Of a DNA stretch of 64,000 nt, positions 19,095 to 28,276 are shown one piece after another (the stretch's first letter is position 1; each line of letters starts with the position of its first letter). The DNA comes from Nocardioides albus. GTDB lineage: Bacteria > Actinomycetota > Actinomycetes > Propionibacteriales > Nocardioidaceae. The notes below the pieces were generated by a model. That model worked only from the letters and a program-made list of their open reading frames with translations, had not been told where the DNA came from and did no database searches. A program made the translations under genes and the position numbers. Location: positions 186,001-250,000 of the forward strand of contig NZ_BMQT01000002.1 in the NCBI RefSeq assembly GCF_014648255.1, in the 5' to 3' direction.

Positions 19095-20363
19095 GTGAAC
19101 TCATCATCCTCTACCTGGGTGAAGCTGACCGCAGGCGCTGGCGCCTTGGCGCTCAGCTTCACCCTCGCCGCCTGCGGCGGCGAGACCGCATCCGAGGAGC
19201 CGGAGAAGAAGGCTGCCGCCAAGGGCGACGGCACTCTCACCATCGGGCAGCTCCTCCCGCAGACCGGAAGCCTCGCGTTCCTCGGCCCGCCCGAGTTCGC
19301 CGGCGTCAAGCTGGCGATCCAGGACATCAATGCCGCCGGTGGTGTGCTCGGCAAGGACGTCGTTCCGGTCCTCGCCGACTCCGGTGACACGACCTCCGCG
19401 ATCGCGCCGACCGAGGCCGACAAGCTCCTCTCCGCCAAGTCCGACGTCATCATCGGCACGGCCTCCTCGGGCGTGTCGATGACCGTGATCGACAAGATCA
19501 TGTCGGCCAACACGGTGATGTTCTCCCCGGCCAACACCTCGACCGAGTTCGACGAGGGCGACTACGCCAAGCCCGACCTCTACTTCCGCACGGCTCCGTC
19601 CGACATCCTGCAGGGTGCCGTCATGGCCAACCTGCTGCTCGAGGACAAGCGCACCAACGTTGCGATCCTGGCTCGCCAGGACGCGTACGGTGAGACGCTG
19701 GCCGAGGAGGTCAAGGCCAACCTCGAGGGCGCCGGTTCCAAGGTCGCGACCACGGCGTACTACTCCGAGGACGCCTCGTCCTACAGCGCCCAGATCAACG
19801 AGATCGCGGGCTCGGGCGCGGACGCGGTCGTGGTGATCGCGTTCGAGGAGACCAAGAAGCTGATCCCTCAGCTGATCTCCGCGGGCGTGGGCCCGGCCAA
19901 GCTGCCGACCTACTTCGTCGACGGCAACCTGTCGGACTACTCCGCCGACTTCGGCAAGGGCGAGCTCACGGGCGTCAAGGGCACCCTCCCGGGCGCCGAG
20001 ACCGCCGGCGACTTCAAGGACCAGCTGCTGAAGGTCGACCCGAAGCTGAAGGACTACTCCTACTCGGCCGAGTCCTACGACGCCACGATCGTCTCCGCGC
20101 TGGCGGCGATCAAGGCTGACAGCGACGCCGGTGAGGCCATCGCCAAGGAGATCGTCGACATCACCACCGGTGGTGAGAAGTGCGAGACGTACACCGACTG
20201 CTCCAAGCTCCTCGAGGACGGCAAGGACATCGACTACGACGGCAAGTCCGGCCCGATCGAGCTCGGCGAGACCGGTAGCCCGACCGCGGCGTCCATCGGC
20301 ATCTACCAGTACAACGACAAGGGCACCTACGCCCCGGTCAAGTACATCGCTGGTGAAGTCTGA
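19095..20363 (+). CDS. livK: Branched-chain amino acid ABC transporter substrate-binding lipoprotein
   Basis: A type I periplasmic-binding-fold lipoprotein that captures the ligand for LivHMGF. The 422-residue precursor has a signal peptide ending in the lipobox L-A-A-C, an acidic/Lys linker, and the family landmarks G-Q-L-L-P-Q-T-G, L-A-I-Q-D-I-N-A-A-G-G-V-L-G and I-I-G-T-A-S-S-G. GTG 19095 is preceded by GAGGGA; an upstream ATG would add 20 charged residues before the signal peptide. It has its own promoter and terminator, separate from the permease/ATPase operon. Confidence 0.92.
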   Translation: MNSSSSTWVKLTAGAGALALSFTLAACGGETASEEPEKKAAAKGDGTLTIGQLLPQTGSLAFLGPPEFAGVKLAIQDINAAGGVLGKDVVPVLADSGDTTSAIAPTEADKLLSAKSDVIIGTASSGVSMTVIDKIMSANTVMFSPANTSTEFDEGDYAKPDLYFRTAPSDILQGAVMANLLLEDKRTNVAILARQDAYGETLAEEVKANLEGAGSKVATTAYYSEDASSYSAQINEIAGSGADAVVVIAFEETKKLIPQLISAGVGPAKLPTYFVDGNLSDYSADFGKGELTGVKGTLPGAETAGDFKDQLLKVDPKLKDYSYSAESYDATIVSALAAIKADSDAGEAIAKEIVDITTGGEKCETYTDCSKLLEDGKDIDYDGKSGPIELGETGSPTAASIGIYQYNDKGTYAPVKYIAGEV

Positions 20364-20373
20364 TCTACCCATG

Positions 20374-20408
20374 GAAGGGCCCCGAAGCGTTCCGCTTCGG
20401 GGCCCTTC
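20374..20408 (+). terminator. Hairpin terminator after the liv binding-protein gene
   Basis: A 16-bp perfect stem (20374-20389 with 20393-20408) with a 3-nt loop lies 10 nt past the stop and before a converging gene. Confidence 0.85.
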
Positions 20409-20419
20409 TGCGTGGTCAG

Positions 20420-20869
20420 CTACATCGAGATGCGGTCGGCGTCGATGAGCGAGCAGGTGATCCGCGAGGTGCAGACCCGCTTGCCGCGCTCGTCGGTGAT
20501 CACGACCTCGTAGGCCGCCGAGCTGCGGCCGAGGTGGATGGCCGTCGCGGTGCCGGTGACGATGCCGGAGGTCGCCGAGCGGTGGTGGGTGGCGTTGATG
20601 TCGACGCCGACCGCGATCTTGCCCAAGGACGCGGCGTGCACGCCGGACCCCGTGGAGCCGAGGGTCTCGGCGAGAGCGACCGAGGCACCGCCGTGCAGCA
20701 GGCCGTACGGTTGGGTGTTGCCCTCGACCGGCATGGTCCCGACGACCTTGTCGGCCGAGATCTCCAGGATCTTGACGCCCATCTTGTCGTTGAGCCCGCC
20801 CATGCCGTGGGGGAGCGAGGCGAAGAACGTCTCGCCTGCGGTCTGGTCTGCGGTCGATGCATCGGTCAT
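20420..20869 (-). CDS. PaaI-type hotdog-fold thioesterase
   Basis: A 149-residue single hotdog domain. The active-site helix segment G-L-L-H-G-G-A-S-V-A-L-A-E-T-L-G-S carries the His-Gly-Gly and catalytic Glu typical of the PaaI/4-hydroxybenzoyl-CoA thioesterase group, and V-D-I-N-A-T-H-H-R is the second conserved strand. It likely hydrolyses an acyl- or aryl-CoA thioester. It is monocistronic and divergent from polA, 61 bp apart. Confidence 0.85.
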   Translation of the reverse strand: MTDASTADQTAGETFFASLPHGMGGLNDKMGVKILEISADKVVGTMPVEGNTQPYGLLHGGASVALAETLGSTGSGVHAASLGKIAVGVDINATHHRSATSGIVTGTATAIHLGRSSAAYEVVITDERGKRVCTSRITCSLIDADRISM

Positions 20870-20918
20870 ATCTGCATGTTCGCACGTACGCGGTCGCGCT
20901 GTTGTCGGTGGTCGTGGA

Positions 20919-20924
20919 TAGAGT
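20919..20924 (+). promoter_or_regulatory. -10 box for leaderless polA mRNA
   Basis: TAGAGT, a 6-nt spacer, then the GTG start of polA. Confidence 0.55.
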
Positions 20925-20930
20925 CGGACC

Positions 20931-23618
20931 GTGGCTGACGTGACGCGCGACCGACTGCTCCTTCTCGATGGGCACTCGCTGGCCTACCGGGCCTTCTTCG
21001 CCCTGCCGGTGGAGAACTTCTCGACCGTCACGGGGCAGCACACCAATGCCGTCTACGGCTTCACCTCGATGCTGGTCAACGTGCTGCGTGACGAGACGCC
21101 GACCCATGTCGCGGTCGCCTTCGACCTGTCCCGGCAGACGTTCCGGCTGGAGGAATACTCCGAATACAAGGCCAAGCGCAACAAGACGCCCGACGAGTTC
21201 AAGTCCCAGCTGCCGCTGATCCAGCGACTGCTCGATGCGTTGCACATCCGCCACCTGTCGCTGGCCGGCTACGAGGCCGACGACATCATCGCGACCCTGG
21301 TCACCCAGGGGCTGGAGGCCGGGATGGAGGTGCTGATCCTGACCGGTGACCGCGACTCGCTGCAGCTGGTCACCGAGTCCTCGACGGTCCTCTACCCGAT
21401 GCGGGGCGTCTCCGACCTGGCCCGGATGACGCCGGAGGCCGTGGAGGCGAAATACGGTGTGCCCCCGCACCGCTATCCCGAGATCGCCGCGCTGGTGGGG
21501 GAGGACTCCGACAACCTGCCCGGCATCCCGGGCGTCGGGCCGAAGACCGCCGCGAAGTGGATCAACACCTACGACGGCCTCGACAACGTGATCACCCACG
21601 CAGACCAGATCAAGGGCAAGGCAGGCGACAACCTGCGTGCCCACCTCGGTGACGTGATGCGCAACCGGCGGCTCAACGCCCTGGTGCGAGACCTGTCCCT
21701 GGAGATCGGTCCGGACGATCTCGGGCGGGTCGAGTGGGACCGTGCCGCCGCGCTCGAGCTCCTCGACGAGCTCGAGTTCCGCGGAGAGATCCGCACCCGG
21801 ATCACCGACGTGCTCGCGCCGGAGGACGACGTACCCGTCGACGAGAGCGGGTTCGCGCTGGAGGGCGAGACCCTGGCTCCCGGCGCCGTCACGGCCTACC
21901 TGGAGGGGCTCGGGACCACGCCCGTGGGCGTGCACGTGCGCGGGTCCTGGGGCTCTGGCACCGGTCGCGTGGACGGGTTCGGCTTCGCGACGCCGGAGCG
22001 GGCTGCGTACCTCGGGGTGGACGGGCTCACGCCCGAAGACGAGGCGGCACTGGCCGGCTGGCTCGCGGACGCCTCGAGGCCGAAGATCATGCACGACGCC
22101 AAGGGCGCCGAGCTGGCGATCGACGCCCATGGCTGGTCGTTGCGCGGGCTGACCACCGACACCGCGCTGTCGGCCTACATCGTGGCTCCCGACCAGCGCT
22201 CCTACGACCTCGCCGACCTGACGCTGCGCTATCTCAAGCGGGAGCTCAAGCAGGAGGACGACGGCGGCCAGGAGTCGCTCTTCGGCGACGACGAGGTCGG
22301 CGGCGACGGCGTCTCGAAGACCTCGATGCTCTACGCCCGAGCGGTGCTCGACCTCGCCGCCGAGCTCGACTCGGCGGTCGAGGCCGCCGGCGGACACCGG
22401 CTGCTCTCGGAGGTGGAGCTTCCGCTGCTGCACCTGCTGGCGCGGATGGAGAAGACCGGCATCGCCGTCGACACCGAGCATCTCGACGCCCTGGAGCGCC
22501 ACTTCGCCGGCCAGATGAAGCAGGCCGCCGACGAGGCGTATGGCGTGATCGGCAAGGAGATCAACCTCGGCTCGCCCAAGCAGCTGCAGGTGGTGCTCTT
22601 CGACGAGCTCGACATGCCGAAGACGAAGCGTACGAAGACCGGCTGGACCACCGATGCCGATGCGCTCCAGCAGCTCTACGTGAAGACCGAGCACCCGTTC
22701 CTGATCGCCCTGCTGCGTCACCGCGACGTCACCCGGTTGCGGGTCACCATCGAGGGCCTGCTGAAGACCGTGCAGGACGACGGCCGGATCCACACCACCT
22801 TCAACCAGACCATCGCGGCCACCGGGCGGCTCTCCTCGACCGAACCCAACCTGCAGAACATCCCGGTACGCACCGAGGAGGGTCGCGGGATCCGCAAGGG
22901 ATTCGTGGTCGGCTCAGGGTTCGAGTCGCTGATGACCGCCGACTATTCGCAGATCGAGATGCGGATCATGGCGCATCTGTCCGAGGACGAGCTGCTCATC
23001 GAGGCGTTCCGATCCGGGCGTGACTTCCACTCGATCACCGCAGCGCGGGTCTTCGGCGTCGACCCCGACGCGGTCTCGGTCGAGCAGCGGGCCAAGATCA
23101 AGGCGATGAACTACGGCCTGGCCTACGGTCTGTCCGCCTTCGGCCTCTCGCAGCAGCTCGGGATCGAGCCGAGCGAGGCGCGTGGCCTGATGGAGGAATA
23201 CTTCGAGACCTTCGGCGGCATCCGCGACTACCTGCGCAGCCTGGTCGAGGAGGCCCGGCGCACCGGCTACACCGAGACCATCATGGGCCGCCGCCGCTAC
23301 CTGCCCGACCTGCTCTCCGACAACCGTCAACGTCGCGAGACCGCCGAGCGGATGGCGCTCAACGCTCCCATCCAGGGCTCCGCAGCCGACCTGATCAAGG
23401 TCGCCATGCTGCGGGTTCAGGCCGCGCTCGACGAGGCTGGTCTGACCTCGAGGATGCTGCTCCAGGTCCACGACGAGCTCGTCTTCGAGGTCGCCGCGGG
23501 GGAGCGGGAGGCGCTGGAGGCCCTGGTCCGTGAGCAGATGGGCTCCGCAGCCGACCTCAACGTCCCCCTCGACGTCTCCGTCGGCACCGGCCTCTCCTGG
23601 CACGAAGCCGCCCACTGA
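20931..23618 (+). CDS. polA: DNA polymerase I
   Basis: Pol I fills gaps and removes RNA primers. The 895-residue protein has an N-terminal 5'-nuclease domain (L-L-D-G-H-S-L-A-Y-R-A-F, G-Y-E-A-D-D, T-G-D-R-D, and the helix-hairpin-helix G-I-P-G-V-G-P-K-T-A), a central exonuclease-like domain (~320-480) and the family A polymerase domain: motif A D-Y-S-Q-I-E-M-R, motif B K-x3-N-Y-G-L-A-Y-G, motif C V-H-D-E. The central domain lacks an obvious D-x-E exonuclease I motif, as usual for actinobacterial Pol I. It converges on the flippase gene with an 11-bp gap. Confidence 0.97.
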   Translation: MADVTRDRLLLLDGHSLAYRAFFALPVENFSTVTGQHTNAVYGFTSMLVNVLRDETPTHVAVAFDLSRQTFRLEEYSEYKAKRNKTPDEFKSQLPLIQRLLDALHIRHLSLAGYEADDIIATLVTQGLEAGMEVLILTGDRDSLQLVTESSTVLYPMRGVSDLARMTPEAVEAKYGVPPHRYPEIAALVGEDSDNLPGIPGVGPKTAAKWINTYDGLDNVITHADQIKGKAGDNLRAHLGDVMRNRRLNALVRDLSLEIGPDDLGRVEWDRAAALELLDELEFRGEIRTRITDVLAPEDDVPVDESGFALEGETLAPGAVTAYLEGLGTTPVGVHVRGSWGSGTGRVDGFGFATPERAAYLGVDGLTPEDEAALAGWLADASRPKIMHDAKGAELAIDAHGWSLRGLTTDTALSAYIVAPDQRSYDLADLTLRYLKRELKQEDDGGQESLFGDDEVGGDGVSKTSMLYARAVLDLAAELDSAVEAAGGHRLLSEVELPLLHLLARMEKTGIAVDTEHLDALERHFAGQMKQAADEAYGVIGKEINLGSPKQLQVVLFDELDMPKTKRTKTGWTTDADALQQLYVKTEHPFLIALLRHRDVTRLRVTIEGLLKTVQDDGRIHTTFNQTIAATGRLSSTEPNLQNIPVRTEEGRGIRKGFVVGSGFESLMTADYSQIEMRIMAHLSEDELLIEAFRSGRDFHSITAARVFGVDPDAVSVEQRAKIKAMNYGLAYGLSAFGLSQQLGIEPSEARGLMEEYFETFGGIRDYLRSLVEEARRTGYTETIMGRRRYLPDLLSDNRQRRETAERMALNAPIQGSAADLIKVAMLRVQAALDEAGLTSRMLLQVHDELVFEVAAGEREALEALVREQMGSAADLNVPLDVSVGTGLSWHEAAH

Positions 23619-23629
23619 CCCCTGGGTGG

Positions 23630-24880
23630 TCAGGAGCGTTGGGGGCTCTGGCTGAGGCGCCAGAAGGTGACCGTCAGCAGGACGGCGGCCAGGGCGGCGT
23701 CGATGACGAGGACTGTCCAGACCAGGCCCTCGATGGTCGTCTGCGCCGAGCCGAGGACGAGGACGGCGGTGACGGCGATCCAGAGGAGGTACGCCGAGAG
23801 CCGGCTGCGCCGGGCCAGAACCGAATAGACGAGCAGCTGGAGCACGGACAGCACCATGCCGAGGGTCGCGAAGACCCAGAGCTGATCTTCGACCTGGGCG
23901 TACTTGTCGCCGCCGATGAAGTACATCGCCAGCCCGGACAGCAGCCATGAGCCGGCGATCGCGCACAGGCCGAGCCCGCCGACCAGCGCCAGCGACTTGG
24001 TCAGTGCGGAGCGGCGGCTGGACTCGGCCGACATCGACGGGAAGGCGATGATCACCACGAACTGTGGGAGGAACAGCACCGCCTTGGTGAGGATGAGGCC
24101 ACCTGCGTACAGGCCGGAGACGTGATCGGAGAGCACGTTGCGGGCGATCAGGATGTCGACGTTGGAGAGGGCGAAGAAGCCCAGCAGCGCGAACGAGCCG
24201 TGCAGCATCTCGATGACGACGGGCTTCACCGGGCCGACCGGCCCGGTGGGAGGCGTACGTCGCCGCAGCACCCACCACCCGACGACCGCCGGTGCGAACT
24301 GTGCCAGCGCCACCCCAGCCATGGCGGCACCCTCGGTGGGACGGATCCACATCGCCGCGGTGGTGACCACGACCCGGGGGATGCCGAGGGCGAGGTAGAC
24401 CATCGCCAGTCCGAGCCATCGGCGCTCGCCCTGCAGCACGCCGGCCTGACCACCCATGATCGTCAGCGGCACGGCGCAGACGGCGACCAGCAGAGCCGGA
24501 TAGATCGAGTCCAGCCGCAACACCCGCCAGACCAGCGGGGAGGCGGCGAGCATGACCACCCCGAGGACGATGGCCGCCCGGTAGGTCGCCCGCAGCACCG
24601 TCTGCTCGATGGCGCGCTCCTGGCCGGGCGTCTCGGTCACCCGGCGAGATGCTGTCGCCTGCATCCCGAGCTGGACCACGCCGACCACGAGGAGCAGCGA
24701 CATCATCGACGCCACGCCACCGTACTGGCTGGGGCCGAGGATACGGGCGGCGATGATCTGGAACCCGTAGGTCGCGATGTTGGTGACCATGATGCAGACC
24801 GCGAGGAATCCGCTGCTGCGGACGAGCGCAGACAGCCTGCGCCGGCGGGCGCTGATCGGGCTGGCGGTCATCGTGGGCAC
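23630..24880 (-). CDS. Wzx/MOP-superfamily polysaccharide flippase-like membrane protein
   Basis: A 416-residue protein with about 12 predicted membrane segments, N-terminus R-S-S-G-F-L-A-V-C-I-M-V-T-N, and A-A-R-I-L-G-P-S-Q-Y-G, the hallmark of polysaccharide biosynthesis C (RfbX/Wzx-like) proteins that flip lipid-linked sugars. The GTG start at 24880 is supported by a TAGGCT box on the minus strand (24887-24892) exactly 6 nt upstream, a leaderless arrangement; ATG 24871 is an alternative. It opens the envelope-polysaccharide island. Confidence 0.82.
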   Translation of the reverse strand: MPTMTASPISARRRRLSALVRSSGFLAVCIMVTNIATYGFQIIAARILGPSQYGGVASMMSLLLVVGVVQLGMQATASRRVTETPGQERAIEQTVLRATYRAAIVLGVVMLAASPLVWRVLRLDSIYPALLVAVCAVPLTIMGGQAGVLQGERRWLGLAMVYLALGIPRVVVTTAAMWIRPTEGAAMAGVALAQFAPAVVGWWVLRRRTPPTGPVGPVKPVVIEMLHGSFALLGFFALSNVDILIARNVLSDHVSGLYAGGLILTKAVLFLPQFVVIIAFPSMSAESSRRSALTKSLALVGGLGLCAIAGSWLLSGLAMYFIGGDKYAQVEDQLWVFATLGMVLSVLQLLVYSVLARRSRLSAYLLWIAVTAVLVLGSAQTTIEGLVWTVLVIDAALAAVLLTVTFWRLSQSPQRS

Positions 24881-24952
24881 TTGGAAAGCCTAGGGCGCGC
24901 GCGGCCACATGCCGGCACCGGCATCCGCCCAGCACTGGAACTCGATCGCCAC

Positions 24953-25030
24953 AACTGACGTCTCGCCCGACGTAACTGACGTCTCGGCCGACGTAACTGA
25001 CGTCTCGGCCGACGTAACTGACGTCTCGGC
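24953..25030. repeat. Tandem 21-bp repeat, about 3.7 copies
   Basis: The unit aactgacgtctcggccgacgt occurs at 24953-24973 (one mismatch), 24974-24994 and 24995-25015, with a partial copy from 25016. Each unit contains the palindrome GACGTC. The array sits between two divergent starts, partly overlapping the promoter zone of the 25052 gene. Related units occur near 58.1 and 59.4 kb. Confidence 0.9.
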
Positions 25031-25039
25031 GTTGGGGTC

Positions 25040-25045
25040 TAGAGT
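25040..25045 (+). promoter_or_regulatory. -10 box for leaderless mRNA of the 25052 gene
   Basis: TAGAGT, 6 nt, then the GTG start; it lies just after the tandem repeat. Confidence 0.5.
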
Positions 25046-25051
25046 TGCCGA

Positions 25052-26740
25052 GTGATCGAGCGGGTGGTGCCTACGGTGTGGGCGGGCGTGCTCGCGGTGC
25101 TGTTGCTGGGGCCGGCGCTGGGGCCGGGGTTCGTGCTCAGCTACGACATGGTGTGGGTTCCTGACCTCACCTTGACGCGCGACGTACTCGGGCTCGGGTC
25201 GGGTCTGCCGCGGGCGGTGCCCTCGGATGCGGTCGTCGCGGTGCTGGACGAGATCGTGCCGGGTTTCCTGCTGCAGAAGCTCGTCCTGGTCGGTGCGCTG
25301 GTGGGCGCCGGGGCCGGGGCGGCGGAGCTGGTGCGTGACCGCTCGCTCGCCGCGCGGCTGGCGGTGGTGAGCCTGGCGGTCTGGAGCCCGTACGCCGCAG
25401 AGCGCCTGTGGATGGGTCACTGGCCGATGCTGCTGGCCTATGCCGCCGTGCCCTGGCTCGTGATCGCGGGCCGCCGTCGAGCAGCGGGGGAGCGGAGCCC
25501 GGTGTGGCTGCTGCCCGTTCTCATCGCCGGGAGCCTGAGCGCGAGCGCGGGCCTGGTCGCGGGTGCCGTGCTGCTCGCCACGGGGTTGCGGCGCGGGAGG
25601 CGACCGATCCTGCTGGTGGTCGCGGTGGTGGCCGTCAATGCGCCGTGGCTCGTCACCGGTCTGACCCACAGCGGCCAGGCGGCAGCAGCGAGCGGGTTCG
25701 AGGTGTTCGCGCTCCGTGGCGATGCTCTGCCCGCCCCGCTGGCCGCGTTGTCGCTCGCCGGGATCTGGAACACCTCGGTCGTCCCCGCCAGCCGCGACGG
25801 CTGGCTGGCCTGGGCCGCCTTGGCGTTCCTGGTGGTGCTGGTCGTCGCGGGGTTCCGCAGATGGTGGCGGAGCGACGAGCAGCGGGTCTCGATCCTCACG
25901 CTGTGGGCCGCCGGTCTCACCGTCGCGGTCGCCGGCTGGGCGGCGCCGGAGGCGCTCGACGCCCTCGCCCAGGATGTCCCTGGGCTCGCCCTGCTCCGGG
26001 ACAGCAGCCGCCTGCTCCCGCTCTGCCTGCCGCTGCTGATCCTGACCGTTGCAGCCGGTGTCGACGTCGTGGGGGAGAGGCTGCGCGGCTCCGCGCCGCG
26101 ATGGGCGGCCGCGATCGTGGTCGCGCTCGCCCCGGTTGCGCTGCTGCCGGACGCCGCCTGGGGCCTGGCCGGCGGGATCGGCACCGCCGACTATCCGGCC
26201 TCGTGGCAGCAGGCCCGGATGACGCTGGCGGAGGAGAGGGCGCCCGGCGACGTCTTGGTCCTGCCCTGGTCCGCCTACCGCGCTCCGGAGTGGAACGCGC
26301 GCCGGCCTGTCCTCGACCCGCTGCCGAGAATGCTCACCAGGCCGAGCGTGACCGACGGCGATCTCGTCGTCGGTGGAACCACGATCCCTGGCGAGGACCG
26401 GCGGGCGACCTCGGCCGCCGAGGCCCTCGCCGTCCCGGACCCTCAGGCGCGGGCGAGCGCGCTGAGACGCCTCGGGATCGGCTACGTCATCACCGACCGC
26501 ACCGCGGGCGAGGCGCCGCGCGTGGCCGGCAAGGCGGTCTTCGACGACGGCGGGCTGCTCCTGCAGCGACTGCCCGAGGAGAGGGACGCAGTGACAGGGC
26601 ACGCGACCCACCCCGCGACGCTCGTGGCAACGATCGGGGCGTGGGCGGCGTACGTCCTGGTATGGCTCGTCGCCACAACGTCAACAGTTCTGCTACTGAT
26701 CAGTATGGCTCGCCGCCGGACTGCTAGGGTTCGCGGCTAG
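25052..26740 (+). CDS. Large polytopic membrane protein of an envelope-glycan cluster
   Basis: A 562-residue protein with some 12 hydrophobic segments and few loops, except a C-terminal extracytoplasmic domain (residues ~380-510) before a last membrane helix. The N-terminal loop has Y-D-M-V-W-V-P-D after the first helix, an acidic first loop reminiscent of GT-C glycosyltransferases. I recall a mycobacterial protein of about this size (Rv0226c) next to homologues of the neighbouring GT4 and methyltransferase genes, which would fit, but no function is established from sequence. GTG start, leaderless promoter. Confidence 0.7.
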   Translation: MIERVVPTVWAGVLAVLLLGPALGPGFVLSYDMVWVPDLTLTRDVLGLGSGLPRAVPSDAVVAVLDEIVPGFLLQKLVLVGALVGAGAGAAELVRDRSLAARLAVVSLAVWSPYAAERLWMGHWPMLLAYAAVPWLVIAGRRRAAGERSPVWLLPVLIAGSLSASAGLVAGAVLLATGLRRGRRPILLVVAVVAVNAPWLVTGLTHSGQAAAASGFEVFALRGDALPAPLAALSLAGIWNTSVVPASRDGWLAWAALAFLVVLVVAGFRRWWRSDEQRVSILTLWAAGLTVAVAGWAAPEALDALAQDVPGLALLRDSSRLLPLCLPLLILTVAAGVDVVGERLRGSAPRWAAAIVVALAPVALLPDAAWGLAGGIGTADYPASWQQARMTLAEERAPGDVLVLPWSAYRAPEWNARRPVLDPLPRMLTRPSVTDGDLVVGGTTIPGEDRRATSAAEALAVPDPQARASALRRLGIGYVITDRTAGEAPRVAGKAVFDDGGLLLQRLPEERDAVTGHATHPATLVATIGAWAAYVLVWLVATTSTVLLLISMARRRTARVRG

Positions 26741-26760
26741 GAGAGGGAGGTCACATATCC

Positions 26761-26916
26761 ATGGGCAACATCATCGCCATCGTCGCCAGCATTCTTGTGG
26801 GCGGCGGCGTCGCCGCAGCGACTGTCGTCGGAGTCGTCACCAGCAGCACGGACAACACCGTCAAGAATCCTCCGACCGTCTCTGAGTCGACGATTCAGTA
26901 CGGCACCAGCGACTGA
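26761..26916 (+). CDS. Small membrane/secreted protein, DUF2613-like
   Basis: A 51-residue protein: a hydrophobic N-terminal helix (I-I-A-I-V-A-S-I-L-V-G-G-G-V-A-A) followed by a polar tail (S-S-T-D-N-T-V-K-N, Q-Y-G-T-S-D). Length, helix and tail match DUF2613, the small actinobacterial family encoded next to aftD in mycobacteria (Rv0236A, from memory). An unusually strong GGAGAGGGAGG ribosome site lies 10 nt before the ATG, a TAGGGT box at 26724-26729 could supply a promoter, and a terminator follows directly. Function unknown. Confidence 0.8.
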   Translation: MGNIIAIVASILVGGGVAAATVVGVVTSSTDNTVKNPPTVSESTIQYGTSD

Positions 26917-26932
26917 GCGTACGAAGCTGACA

Positions 26933-26960
26933 GGGGCCCGGCGGTGATCCGCCGGGCCCC
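26933..26960 (+). terminator. Terminator after the DUF2613-like gene
   Basis: A 12-bp GC-rich stem (26933-26944 with 26949-26960), 4-nt loop, then ttct. It also serves the converging glycosyltransferase gene. Confidence 0.85.
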
Positions 26961-26979
26961 TTCTCCGTCCAGGGTGGGA

Positions 26980-28137
26980 TCAGTCCGCGCCGACGACGTG
27001 CCCCTGCAGCGTCGAGGCGAGCACGGCGTTGAAGTTGAGCTGGCTCTGCTCCCAGGTGTGCTTGCGGGCGTGCCAGCGAGCCCCTTCGGCCAGCTCCTTG
27101 CGCCGGATCTCGTCACCGAGGAGGTCGCCGAGCGCAGCCACGAACCCGGCCTGGTCGTCGACCAGGATCCCGGACTGGCCGTCGTCGATCGACTCCGTCG
27201 TGCCGCCCGCATGGCGGAAGGCGACCGTCGGCGTGCCGTGCTGCGCGGCCTCGGTGACCACCAGGCCCCAGCCCTCCTTCAGCGACGGCAGCGCCATCAG
27301 CCAGGACCGCTCGTAGACGGTCTCCTTGGTCTCCTCGTCGACGTGTCCCAGCATCTCGACGACGTCGCCGGCCCCCACCCGGGAGACGTACGCCGCCAGT
27401 TCGTCGGCCCACCAGCCGTCCCCGACGACGGTGAGCCGAAGGTCCGGGTAGGTCGCCCGCAGGGCCATCGCCGCATCGATCGCGAGCTCGACCCGTTTGT
27501 GCGGCACGAGCCGTCCGACGACGCAGACGGTGGGGTGCTCGGTCTTCGCCGGCCGGTCGCTCAGCGGGGCCGCGGCACCGTTGTGCACGACCGCGACGTG
27601 GGCGGGGTCGACCCCGAGCGTCGCCAGCTCGGCGCGGGTGGCGCGGGAGACCGCGACGTACTGCTTGCGACGGTAGAGCCGCGGTGCCAGCCGGGACTCG
27701 ACCCACCAGCCGATCCTTCCTGACAGCCCCGGGTAGACCACCGGCCACTGCTCGCGGTGGACGTGGTGGACGAGCACCGTGACCGGCGCTCGGGTGCCGA
27801 GCGGTGTGAAGAAGGGGAGCCCGTTCTGCACGTCGATGACCGCGTCGACCCGACCGATCGGGCCCAGCCGGCCCAGGGCCAGCAGGAGCACGCCCCACAG
27901 GTAGATGCTGAGCTTGCCGCCGCGGCGTACGTAGCGGATACCGTCGCGCTCCTCCCGGGCACGCGCGCCCGGGTAGGCCGCGGTGAAGACGGTCACCCGC
28001 GCTCCGGCGCCCACCAGGCCGGCGGTGATCTGGTGGAGATAGTGCTCGGCCCCACCGGCTTCAGGATTGTCTGTGTCGCGCCAGCTGAAGACCGCCACAT
28101 GGCATGCGTCCAGCCGCGCTCCCTTGTTGGCGCGCAA
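26980..28137 (-). CDS. GT4-family glycosyltransferase
   Basis: A 385-residue two-domain GT-B enzyme. The N-terminal half has F-S-W-R-D-T-D-N-P-E-A-G-G-A-E; the C-terminal half has V-G-R-L-V-P-H-K-R-V-E, the nucleotide-sugar site E-G-W-G-L-V-V-T-E-A (E-x7-E) and G-T-P-T-V-A-F. It likely transfers a hexose or related sugar to a lipid-linked glycan in the cytoplasm. The TTG start at 28137 has a GGGGAG ribosome site 7 nt upstream; GTG 28098 is a shorter option. It is divergent from the methyltransferase operon. Confidence 0.87.
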   Translation of the reverse strand: MRANKGARLDACHVAVFSWRDTDNPEAGGAEHYLHQITAGLVGAGARVTVFTAAYPGARAREERDGIRYVRRGGKLSIYLWGVLLLALGRLGPIGRVDAVIDVQNGLPFFTPLGTRAPVTVLVHHVHREQWPVVYPGLSGRIGWWVESRLAPRLYRRKQYVAVSRATRAELATLGVDPAHVAVVHNGAAAPLSDRPAKTEHPTVCVVGRLVPHKRVELAIDAAMALRATYPDLRLTVVGDGWWADELAAYVSRVGAGDVVEMLGHVDEETKETVYERSWLMALPSLKEGWGLVVTEAAQHGTPTVAFRHAGGTTESIDDGQSGILVDDQAGFVAALGDLLGDEIRRKELAEGARWHARKHTWEQSQLNFNAVLASTLQGHVVGAD

Positions 28138-28276
28138 ATCCGTGCTCCCCTGGTCTCGCAGTTGCCCCGCTGCCGAGCGCTCCCTCCCCAGGGGTTGCGC
28201 GACCGGTGTCCCTCAACACCGTTACTGGAGAGTAGGACAGATCGTGACCGAATGCACACCCTGTGGGGTAATCGGT

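Noticed and set aside
19104..22793. A 1229-codon minus-strand frame across the liv binding-protein gene and polA
   Set aside because: It crosses three well-supported genes and two terminators; composition is that of antisense shadow frames.
24953..25030. CRISPR array
   Set aside because: The 21-bp units are directly adjacent with no spacers, and no cas genes are in the window.
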